A stretch of DNA of 64,000 nt from Diadophis punctatus similis (taxonomy: Eukaryota > Chordata > Lepidosauria > Squamata > Dipsadidae). Below the pieces are notes generated by a model, which saw only the letters and a program-made list of their open reading frames with translations, was not told the origin of the DNA and ran no database searches. The translations under genes and the position numbers were made by a program. Below, piece by piece: positions 47,761 to 57,366 of the stretch. The stretch lies in NCBI GenBank assembly GCA_023053685.1, contig JALIGW010000014.1, positions 19,540,808 to 19,604,807 of the forward strand, written 5' to 3'. Each line of letters starts with the position of its first letter. Position 1 is the stretch's first letter.

Positions 47761-48872
47761 TACAGGATATTAGCCCTGAGCTAATATCTCTCAGTCTCTC
47801 TCTTCCCTCCTTCCCTGTTTGCCTCTTTGTTTGCTGGGTCTCCGCACAAGCCGAGGGTAAGAGGGCAGACAGACTATTCCAACCCACCTGTCCTTCTTCC
47901 CACCGTCATGCGCTGTGAAACTTAAGTGGTTGTTGGCTGGCCATTCCCTCTCGTGACTCCCTTTCCCTTCGACACCAGCGGGAAGAAATTGCCGCTGCGA
48001 GCAGGAGACAGGGGCGGCCACAGATGTCTTAAGCACCGCCTTGTACTCTCCAGCGCGCAATCTTGCGATGCCCTGCCCCTTAGCTGATGCCGTCAAAGCT
48101 CGGCCGCCAGGCATCACAAATGCCTCTCACCAAATGACACCTCTCCTGACCAATCGGAGGGCTCGGGCGAGTTGAGCCGATATGGCCAGGCTTGTGGCAG
48201 TGGAGGGGGGAGCTGAGGATGCTGGGGTGACCCTTGGGAAATGGTCATTCGACCCCCAAAGGGGTCCCGACCCCCAGGTTGGGAACCACTGCTCTAAATA
48301 GTCTGTAATTTTTCTACACTCTTCCATCAATAAGCTGCCTTTTCATTTTCCCATTTTCTCCTTCACTTTATGAAAAAGTTCCCTTGAAAAGTTCACAGCA
48401 GAATTTGGTTTAAGATCCTTTGACTCAGCTGTAATTTTTTACAAAAACCCCACTTCTAGTTGCAAAAGAGAGGCTCCTCCAGGGAGCAGGGGTCTAATGC
48501 ATTCATGGGTCATTGAGGTTGTGTTGTTGTTGAAAATAAAGGGGGAAAAGTGCTAAAAATAGAATATTGGCTGTGATGCTCCAGGAACAGTAAGCAACAA
48601 AGAAAGCCTTAGGGTATAAAAATTCCCCTTAAATATGTCCGCTGGATTAAGAGCGATCAGCATTTGGTAAAAGTCATTGTAGTATCACGCATGTCATGAG
48701 AAATTATGTCATATTGTATTATTTCTGCAATGACACAATGCACATGATGTCACCTGCCTCCCACAGATGCCCATAAATAAAGACCTTATAAGAGGAATGT
48801 AACATCATATTCATACATACTGCACATACATACTGCACATACATACATACTTACATACATACATACATACAT

Positions 48873-49488
48873 AGGTAGTCCTCGATTTACGACCACAACT
48901 GAACCCAAAATTTCTGTTGTGAGACATTTGTTAATAGCAATAGCAATAGCACTTTACTTATATACCGCTTCATAGTGCTTTACAGCCCTCTCTAAGCGGT
49001 TTACAGAGTTCAGCATATTGCCCCCAACAATCTGGGTCCTCATTTTACCCACCTCGGAAGGATGGAAGGCTGAGTCAACCTTGAGCCTAGTGAGATTTGA
49101 ACAGCTGAACTGCTGAACTAGCAGTCAGCCTGCAGTCGCAGCATTTAACCACTGCACCACTTCAGCTCTTAAGTGTGCTTTGTCCCATTTTATGACCTTT
49201 CTTGCTACGGTTGTTAAGTGTTAAGTTGACAAATTAGTAACCCAGTTGTTAAGTGAATCAGGCTACCCCATTGACTTTGCTTGTCAAAAGGTGGCAAAAG
49301 GTGACATGACCTTAGGACACAGCAACGGTCATAAATATGTACCAGTTGCCAAGCATCTGAATTTTGATCACATGATCATGGAGATGTTGAAAAGGTTGTA
49401 ACTGTGAAAATGTGAATAAGTCACATTTTTCAGTGCCGTTGTAAGTTTGAACAGTCACTAAATGAACTATAGAAAGATGAGGACTGTA
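48873..49488 (+). mobile_element. Palindromic MITE with nested SINE
   Basis: Left end TAGGTAGTCCTCGATTTACG and right end AGATGAGGACTGTATA, more decayed. A Sauria-type SINE in reverse orientation sits at 48933-49168. TTAA at both borders may be its short target duplication. Confidence 0.82.
48933..49168 (-). mobile_element. Sauria-type SINE
   Basis: Minus strand: tRNA-like head near 49168, GGTTGACTCAGCCTTCC, AAACCGCTTAGAGAGGGC and tail (GCTATT)n at 48933-48950. It interrupts the MITE. Confidence 0.85.
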
Positions 49489-49512
49489 TACATACATATG
49501 TGCATACATATA

Positions 49513-49514
<2 letters not shown>

Positions 49515-49580
<66 letters not shown>
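49515..49580. repeat. (TA)n microsatellite
   Basis: About 33 TA units, then short CT, TG and AG tracts. A (CA)n run follows at 49702-49721. Predicted poly-Tyr/Ile frames here are artefacts. Confidence 0.97.
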
Positions 49581-49582
<2 letters not shown>

Positions 49583-49744
49583 TCTCTCTCTCTCTGTGTG
49601 TGTATGTGTGTAGAGAGAGAAAGACAGAGAAAGACAGACAGAGAGATTACAGTGAAATATGTACAGTGAAATATGTAACTTTAAGGTATGCTGTCAAGCT
49701 CACACACACACACACACACACCTAGTATCTGATTACAAATAAAT

Positions 49745-50850
49745 ACACTGCCAACTGATGTATAAAATCCCTTCTCACTACTATGAGTGGTCCATGTCTT
49801 CCTCCATGTCGAGATCTCTACCAGAAGTTTATGGGTTCAGTGCAGGATCTTCGCTGTTCCTAGCACTGAACTCTTCTGGACAGAGAGTTCTGATGATGTT
49901 CCTGGGATCTGTTGGGAGCCCCTCTTCCAGCTTAGGAGCCACAGCCCCAACTGCTCCATCTACTGGGATTGCTTTGAACTTTACTTTCCATATCATCTCC
50001 AAGTTCTTCCTTCATGCCCTGGTACTTTTCCAGTTTCTCATACTTCTTCTTCCTGATGTTGCGGTCACTTGGTACTGCTATCACCACCATTGACTTGGGG
50101 TCTTTGTCTACTACCATGATGTTCTTTGTGATTGACAGTACCTGCCTGTCCACCTTGATCTTGATATCCCACAGGATCACAGCCCTCTTATTCTCCACCA
50201 CCTTCTGTGGGGTCTCCCATCCAGACCCGGAGAGAGTCTAGCCCATACATTGTGTAGATATTCCTGTCCACAATGCTAGCTACTTGATTATGCTGTCCAA
50301 TGTAATTTAATTTAATTTAATTTATTGTATTTCTATGCCGCCCAACTCCCGAAGGACTCTGGGCGGCTTACAACAGGATATAGAAAATACATTTAAAAAC
50401 ATCATAAAAGATAAAAAAACCAGTTAAAATCACATACATACTTATCATTCAAAGCTGGACCTTGCAAATTGCGAGATCAACGGCCCCAAGACTGCCAGAG
50501 AAGCCAGGTCTTCAATGCTTTCCGGAAGGCCAATAGAGTGGGGCAGTCCAGATCTCAGGGGGTAGTTGGTTCCAGAGAGCTGGGGCAGCCACAGAGAAGG
50601 TCCTTCCCCGTGGGCCCGCCAGCCGACACTGCTTAGCTGACGGGACCTGGAGGAGACCAATTCTGTGGGACCTTACCGGTCACTGGGAACTATGAGGTAG
50701 AAGGCGGTCTTGAAGATAACCTGGCCCTGAGTCATGTAGGCCTGCAACTTACACCTGCCACTATGTGTTGGGCTGTCTCTTTGCAAAGTATGCCCCTCAG
50801 GTCCCATCTAGTGCGGTAGATCCCTGTTTCAACACAGAGACACACACACT
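49745..50850 (-). mobile_element. R4/NeSL-like LINE C-terminus, split by an L2
   Basis: Minus strand: HIVAG-type zinc-finger remnant (about 50760-50830), then after the L2 insertion VENKRAVILWDIKIKVDRQV, IMVVDKDPKSMVVIAVPSDR and KLEKYQGMKEEL. The 'D..VVDK....VI.VAVPSD' pattern resembles the restriction-like endonuclease end of R4/NeSL-type LINEs. That clade assignment is inference. Multiple frame breaks. Confidence 0.6.
50298..50740 (-). mobile_element. L2-type LINE (copy E), 5'-truncated
   Basis: Ends at the low side with a TTTAA-rich tail and GCCGCCCAACTCCCGAAGG. Encodes the terminal domain only (GPSLWLPQLSGTN region in a shifted frame). It separates the two halves of the R4-like LINE. Confidence 0.85.
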
Positions 50851-51244
50851 GTAAATAGGTACCATGTGTATGACACTCCCAGAAACATACCCCAAATGAA
50901 GCAGGTACAAGACACTGATGTTGTTATCATGCAAATCATGACATCTGCATTCACTGTAATGAATTTTTACACCAGACATTTCCTTTCCCCAAAACATGCA
51001 GAATGATTGGATTGATGCCATTTACTAAACTAGGTTAAAATCGGTTTGTTTCACAGTGTTTGGGGTAGGGTGGCTGTACTTATTGTTTTAAGTTGCTTAA
51101 ATCAAGCCACCATAATATGCTGTAATAATATTTATCTGTCTGGGGTATAACCTATTATATGAATATAGCAATTATGCATGCATAATCCCAATTTAGGATT
51201 TAGCAAACCATAGGAACTCAGCCATCAATGAAACCAAACCAGAT

Positions 51245-51447
51245 TATAGCAATAGCACTTAGACTTATATACCGCTTCATAGTGTTTTACACCCTCTCTA
51301 AGGTGTTTACAGAGTCAGCATTTCCTAGGACCTCAGAAGGATGGAAGGCTAAGTCAACCTTGAGCTGGTCAGAATCAAACTGCTGACAGTGGAATGCAGA
51401 GTTAGCCTGCAATACTATATTCTAACACTGCACCACCATGGCTCCTT
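51245..51447 (-). mobile_element. Sauria-type SINE
   Basis: Reverse orientation: tail TATAGCAATAGCACTTAGAC at 51245, then ACCGCTTCATAGTG, and head ending ACCACCATGGCTCC. Confidence 0.82.
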
Positions 51448-51956
51448 TTATGGTCCAATTATGGTCATTGTCCAGATGTAACCTGACTACCACATTGTCC
51501 CAGTTTATGACCCTGTTTATGACCCTGAGGACACTAGGGGGGGGGGAGTAACAGTTGCTGTTAGTCAGATGGGCAGCATATAAATTTAATAAAGAAAAAT
51601 AAAATCATCTGTCTAGTAAGGATCATTCAAGCCATGGATCTGACTCTAACAAATTTCTCAAATTTAGAAAGCATCTAAAGATCGTCTTTTACTTTATGAG
51701 TGGACGTAGACATAGTTAAATCTTCAGAGAGTGGAATAAGGGAGCCTTCATAAGGCAAATTATGTTGCCGAGACAACTCTTCCAAAATGATCTGTCCAAG
51801 GTGCTGAAAAGCTCTGTCATAACTCTGAAGCCTCTTATAATTGGATCTCACTTTGTCTTTTAGTTCCATCATATCCTTTGAGCAAACTTAATATAGGAAC
51901 CAAATTCACACCAGATGTGATTTATTTGGCTTTCAAGACAGTTTTAATTCACAAAA

Positions 51957-52205
51957 GAGCCGAGGTGGCGCAGCGGTTAGAGTGGGGTACTGCAGGCCAC
52001 TTTAGCTGACTGTGATCCGCAGGTCAGCGGTTCAAATCTCACCGGCTCAAGGTTGACTCAGCCTTCCATCTTTCCAAGGTAGGTAAAATGAGGACCCAGA
52101 TTGTTGGGGGCAATGTAAAATATACATTGCTTACTGGTGTAAACCGCTTAGAGAGTGCTTGCACTGAGGCGGTATATAAATGTCACTAATAAATAAATAA
52201 ATAAA
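51957..52205 (+). mobile_element. Sauria-type SINE, well preserved head
   Basis: Starts GAGCCGAGGTGGCGCAGCGG with A- and B-box-like motifs (GGTTCAAATCTCACC). The (AAAT)n tail after GGCGGTATATAAATG differs from the GCTATT tail of other copies. Confidence 0.87.
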
Positions 52206-52569
52206 TTAAAGGCAGCTCTGCTGAATCCCTAAAAGAAGAGGACAATCCGATCCTCACAGCTTGTTTTTCAGTATCTTTTAAATAAGGCCTCTCATGCAGT
52301 GTTTCAGAAGCTAGAGATAACCAGAGTTCATTTAAGGACAAACAGAAGGCAGAGAACCTGGATTGTCCATTTGTTTAAGAGACTTAGAGAACTGCTCATC
52401 TTATGTGCCATAACTCGGCAGCTCACGGCAGCAGTGATAAGAACATTAAAAAAACAAAGCTAATACAAAACAACATCCCTAAATAAATAAAAACAAAAAA
52501 CCAGCTCTTAGGCTCTAAATTAACACTGCCCAATAGATAAAAAAATATCACAGTCACTGAGCTCCAGCC

Positions 52570-53720
52570 TTACCTAATTCCAATGCCTATGGGGTAGACT
52601 GGCAGCCAGTACAATTCAACAGTAGCAAACTGAGGGGCAGCAAGCACTGTGCAAGCTGCTGCATTCTGGACCAATTGTAATTTCTGGATGGTCTTCAAGG
52701 TCAGCCCCAGGTAGAGCATATTTCAGTAATGTAACCAGGAAGTCATCAAGGCATGAGTGACAATGAACAAGGCCTCCCTATCCAGAAATGGGCACAACTG
52801 GTGCACAAGGTAGATCTGTGTAAAGGTCCACCTAGCTAGGATAGCTACCTGTCTCTTCAGCAAGAGTAGTGAATCCATGGGGACCCTAAATTGCATACCA
52901 AGTTCAGGGGACCCATTGAGAGTCAGAGATGAATCTCTCAGGATTAAGGGAGACCCAAAACCCCAAGTCAGTCCATCAAGCTAGCATTGAGTTGGAGCCA
53001 GTTCCTCCCATCTTGATTCCCACATCCTCTAGACCAGCGGTCCCCAACCTTTCCACCTTGGTGACCCGGCGTGGCGCAAGGGGGGGGATGTGAGTAGTAG
53101 GCGCATGTGTGCACATAGCGCTACTGGAATGATTGACGGGCATGTGTGCCCTCCACTCACAAATGGAGCTTTGCACATGAGTGGAGGGTGCTTGCGCTCA
53201 TGTGTGAAGCTCCATCTGCTCGAATGGAACTTTGCATGTACTTGGCCGCCCCTTGTGCAAGTGGAGCTTTGCACACGTGCTTGCCCATGGCTCACGTGGC
53301 TAGTAGTAGGCCATGGCCTGGGGCTCCCTGCTCTAGATACTAATCAACATCTGAAGCAATGCCTGCCTTGCCATGGGTGGAGATGTGCAAGTGTGCATCA
53401 TGAAGATGCTAATGGTGCTGCATCCCATCCTGTCAAATGATCTCGCCCAAAACTTACAGGTAGATGTTAAAGAAGAACAATGAGAGACCCAAATACTGAG
53501 GTACCACACAGAAGCAGGTCTAAGGTTGGACCTCTCCTCTTCTCCCACACTAGCATTCACTGGAATTAGCCATGAAGGAAGGAGAAAACCCCCCTGCAAA
53601 ACAGAGTCCTCTCCTCTCAGTCTCTGAAGTTGCTCCAGAAAAATCCAGGTCCTTGGAATCAAAAGCTGCCAAGAGATCCAGTCCATCCCCATCCAGAGTT
53701 CATCTCCAAGAACCACCAAT
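52570..53720 (-). mobile_element. Old L2-like LINE (copy F), split by hAT
   Basis: Diverged relative of copies A and B. Matching blocks include TGGACCAATTGTAATTTCTG, GTGAATCCATGGGGACCC and, beyond the hAT, AATGATCTCGCCCAA and GTTAAAGAAGAACAATGAGA. The ORF is destroyed. The hAT at 53035-53330 interrupts it. Confidence 0.75.
53035..53330. mobile_element. hAT element, 296 bp
   Basis: Starts CAGCGGTCCCCAACCTTTCC and ends GGCTCCCTG. Target duplication is CTCTAGAC (53027-53034) and CTCTAGAT (53331-53338), one mismatch. The right terminal repeat is decayed. The interior repeats CACATG/GGAGCTTTGCAC-like units. Confidence 0.8.
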
Positions 53721-54149
53721 TTAGAAGCAAGCTGTTAAAATACCCAGTACTTTATCTCCTTGACCCAGATATCAGACACTATGTAAAATCTCCTCATTTC
53801 CCTAGGGAAGCAGTATTTAGAAAGTCCTGGATTCTTTCAACGCCACCATAAAGGAAACCTGAGAATGCTACTGTGATGGTGACGCAGTTAAAGATTATTA
53901 TTAGTGGTAGTGAATGGCAAAATCCCACTGACTCAACAGCAGTGATGAATATGCAAATGTCTACATCTAAGAATAACTTTCCCCAATGCGGTGCCAAGTA
54001 GATGCATGTGGCCCTCGGGGATAACTGCTAGAGAAAAACAAGAATACACAGAAGAAAATGATATAATCTTGACTTTGGGCATTTCATTGTAATGGAGGAA
54101 GAAATTGGCATATCTGCAATGGTTGGTAAACAACATTCCAATGCTGTGG

Positions 54150-54235
54150 GGTCCTTGGTGCCCTCTGAGCTTGGTTGTTTTCTTGCAGACATTTAATTAC
54201 CGAACTAGGTAACATCATCAGTGTTAGAAGAGAGT
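54150..54235 (-). mobile_element. Penelope-like repeat with one hammerhead-like core
   Basis: Core at 54182-54227 on the minus strand: CTAACA, CTGATGA, a perfect TTACC/GGTAA hairpin with loop TAGTTC, TAAAT (expected GAAAC), GTC, TGCAAG, then GAAAACAACCAAGCTCAGAG. Confidence 0.55.
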
Positions 54236-55289
54236 GGCATTTGCTCTCATTTTACATATTAGTGGCTTGCCTTGTTAAAATAGCAAGTTATCTCAGGGGC
54301 AATGAATCACCTGTAGCCCTTAAACAGATGCATCTAAATCTTGCAGTTTCAGATGGATCACCTGTGTCTTAAGAGCAAGGCTCATCCTACTTGAAGCAAT
54401 CTCTTCCTTGGACATCAAAGGAGAGACTCAGAGATCAAGTTCAAAGAGGCTCTGAAGATCAACAACTTTGCTGAGGGCAACTGCCTGTCTACCTTCAAGT
54501 CTCCTAGTGATCACAAACCATCCACTCAAGACAGACATCACGGTGGTGTTAATCCAATTTAACTATGGTGCCCTGCTGATAATAAATTCTTATTTGCTCC
54601 CGATGAGACAGAAAGCCCAGATCACTGAACTGAACAGGAAACATCTGCTACTGATCTAATGTTGATGAATCCAAATGCTTCTGTAGTCCTGGGAGGGAGT
54701 CTCAATGCTAGATTGGGCCCTAACAACTACATCCTCTATGCAAAACCTAAAGGTCCCCCCACATAACCTGAAGATAATGGATGTCTTCTCACCTGTTGCT
54801 CAGAGGATCAAAATCAAACTCTGCAGGCTTCGGTCTGGCTCAGCCTTTAGGCTAAACCTCCACCTTCTAAATGGGCCTCTTCCAAATTGACCTTCCAACC
54901 AAACTCACCTCTCGCTCCAGAATGAGTGCAAATGACTATGTAATCATTGATAGTGAGAATGATTAGTCAATGGAACATCTTGATTCCTGTAGTTGTGGAT
55001 ACTCCATCAGTGGCGGTTTTCAAGAGTGTCCATGTCAGATGCAAAAGACCAGGTCCACATGTGAATTAAACCGGTTTATTGCTAAAAACCTACCCACAGG
55101 AATAATCTTCTCATCCAGTGGTCAGCACCTGCTTGGAGCTTGATAAGGGTCAATGGAATTCAAGGGGGTGGTGATCTTAGTCCACTTGTAACAATGTAGG
55201 GATTCTAGGCTAATCCAATTTTAACTCCGCCCCAGGCTCTTCCACACCTTTCCTTATAGTCTGGGACAGTTTAAGGATTTAACAGATTT

Positions 55290-55700
55290 AACAGATTAAC
55301 AGAGTTGGAAGGGACCTTCTAGCTCATCTAGTCCAACCTCCCCGCTCAAACAGGAGACCCTACACCATTTCTGACAAATGGCAGTCCAATCTCTTCTTAA
55401 AAGTCTCAAGTGATGAAGCTCCCACAACTTCCAAAGGCAAGCTGTTCCATTGGTTGGTTGTTCTCACTGTCAGAAAGTTCCTCATTATTTCTACGTTGAA
55501 TCTCTCCTTGGTCAGTTTCCATCCATTATTCCTTGTCTGGCCTTCGGGTGCTTTGGAAAATAGCTTGACCCCTTCCTCTCTGAGGCAGCCCCTCAAATAT
55601 TGGAACACTGCTATCATGTCTCCCCTGGTCTTTCTCTTCACTAGACTAGCCTTGACTTCTGCCTTGGACAGGAGATTGGAGTAGAAGCCCTCCAAGGTCT
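55290..55700 (-). mobile_element. CR1 LINE 3' fragment
   Basis: Minus-strand frame of 111 codons: SLVKRKTRGDMIAVFQYLRG, NFLTVRTTNQWNSLPLEV, FKKRLDCHLSEMV. The low-coordinate end AGAGTTGGAAGGGACC is the CR1 3' terminus. Confidence 0.9.
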
Positions 55701-56841
55701 TCTAATTCTAATTATAATCTTATAATTCAATGACTGTACAATCATCTCTAGAGGCCTTTCTCTTTATCACAAACCCCTAATTTTTCTTGCAGGATTGGGA
55801 ATAAGTATTCCTCACCGCTACAGCCTAGAGATAGTGATCCAGATGAGGGGAAAAAGAACTCCACAAGAGTGGATTCTCCAAATAAGTGTCATGGATGACC
55901 AAGTTTCTTGTGCAAAAAAACACCTGCAAAACTGCTGATCCTCCTCCCCAGAGGGACCAGGTTGCTTGGAACCAGGCAGCCTTGCTTTAGGTTGCATTAT
56001 TTTGCAAAGCAAATGTTTTCCATCACTGGAGCTCTTGTGCACTAATGAGCGGTTGATTACTTGATTAACGTTCTAGGTGACAGAAAGAGCAGAATGAAAA
56101 GAAAAGGGACGGAGCAACAACCCCTCTCTTTTTCATTCTGCTTCTGACAGTAGGTTGGGGAGGGGCAGCGAGGCTGTTTCCCCTCTCCCCTCCTTTCCCC
56201 ACCACGGGGGGGGGGTGTTCTATCTCATCACGCTGCTTGAGCATTGAAAAACAGGATGTTGGCTGCATGTATCACATTTTTATTCACGCTGACCTCTGGA
56301 TTTAATGACGCGGCATTGCTCTCCCGTATGTTACATAATTAACAGCACAGAGGTTTTCATTAGAGGCGTCACAAATAACTGGAAGAAGTGGGAGACAGAA
56401 GCAATTTAAAGGGACAGCACCAAATACATTTCTGTACAGTTAGTCATTTTCCTAGAATCTGACAATACCGGGACGTGCCAAAAACCACTTAGAGAATGAG
56501 AATATAGAAGTGAATTAGGATGTAATACAGAGGGGTCATGTCATACTAATTAGATGTGCTAATCAGAAGAAAGGAACAATGGCCAGCGGAAAGACATCTC
56601 AGTGGCTTTCTTACCAAGAAGACTCAACAATGAAAATGAGCGTAAGAAGTGGCTAGGAAAATAAGCTTGGAACGTATCTTTGTGTTTCTTTCAGACAAGC
56701 CAATTCATCAAGGGAAGTGTCAACCTTGGCAACTTTAAGATATATGGAGCTGGACTTCTAGAATGCAGTGAGGGGAGCACATAGAAGTTGCCAACAAATG
56801 CTACTCTAGATGAGAAGACACACATCTGCATTAACAGAGGG

Positions 56842-57060
56842 ATAGCAATAGCACTTAGACTTATATACCGCTTCATAGTGCTTTACAGCCCTCTCTAAGC
56901 GGTTTACAGAGTTCAGCATATTGCCCCCAACAATCTGGGTCCTCATTTTACCGACCTCGGAAGGATGGAAGGCTGAGTCAACCTTGAGCCTAGTGAGATT
57001 TGAACAGCTGAACTGCTGAACTGCAGTGCTGCATTTTAACCACTGCGCCACCTCGGCTCT
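56842..57060 (-). mobile_element. Sauria-type SINE
   Basis: Complete reverse copy: tail ATAGCAATAGCACTTAGAC, body TAAACCGCTTAGAGAGGGC (minus strand) and head ending GCGCCACCTCGGCTC. Confidence 0.88.
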
Positions 57061-57114
57061 TTAGAAGATAGAAGGAAGATAGAAGGAAGATAGAAGGATC
57101 AAGAGCAAGAATGA

Positions 57115-57345
57115 AGTTTTATTATCGCTTTTCCAGTATTTTCCCAGGTATTGATGTTAGGCTGATTGGTCTGTAGTTTCCTGGGTCTCTTCCCCCCCCC
57201 TTTTTTTTTGAAGATGGGAACCACATCAACTCTTTTCCAGTCCTCAGGTAGTTCCCCTGTATTCCAGGATTTTTGAAAGATGTGGTGATTTGTATTCGTC
57301 AAGTTCAAACAGGTTATCTCTTACTGGGGTTTTTTTTTGTGCTTA
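57115..57345 (-). mobile_element. CR1 LINE RT fragment with internal deletion
   Basis: Encodes KSWNTGELPEDWKRVDVVPI, part of the RT domain. Compared with 58680-58930 it lacks about 80 bp between the WKR and YK regions. Confidence 0.85.
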
Positions 57346-57366
57346 TGTTAACTGTTGATTTATTTT

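Larger units (their letters stand above)
44021..48291. mobile_element. hAT element (4.27 kb) containing an L2-type LINE
   Basis: Ends CAGTGGTTCCCAACC and GGTTGGGAACCACTG form terminal inverted repeats. CTCTAAAT is exact at 44013-44020 and 48292-48299. The subterminal text (CCGTGACCCCTTAATATAG; CCCCCAAAGGGGTCCCGACC) resembles SPIN/Charlie-type hAT elements. No hAT transposase was seen. Most of the interior is the LINE at 44300-47760. A second inverted repeat (44105-44170 against 47775-47852) lies just outside the LINE. Confidence 0.9.

Noticed and set aside
49462..49725. Tyr/Ile-rich small protein
   Set aside because: Direct translation of the (TA)n, (TG)n and (AG)n microsatellites.
51675..51872. 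Possible missing ARHGEF9 or other exon (65-codon minus frame)
   Set aside because: Sequence does not match the collybistin DH or SH3 domain and has no convincing splice sites. Unrecognised.
53090..53440. 116-codon frame with Cys/His residues
   Set aside because: Lies in a hAT element and continues into an old LINE. The Cys/His spacing follows internal repeats.
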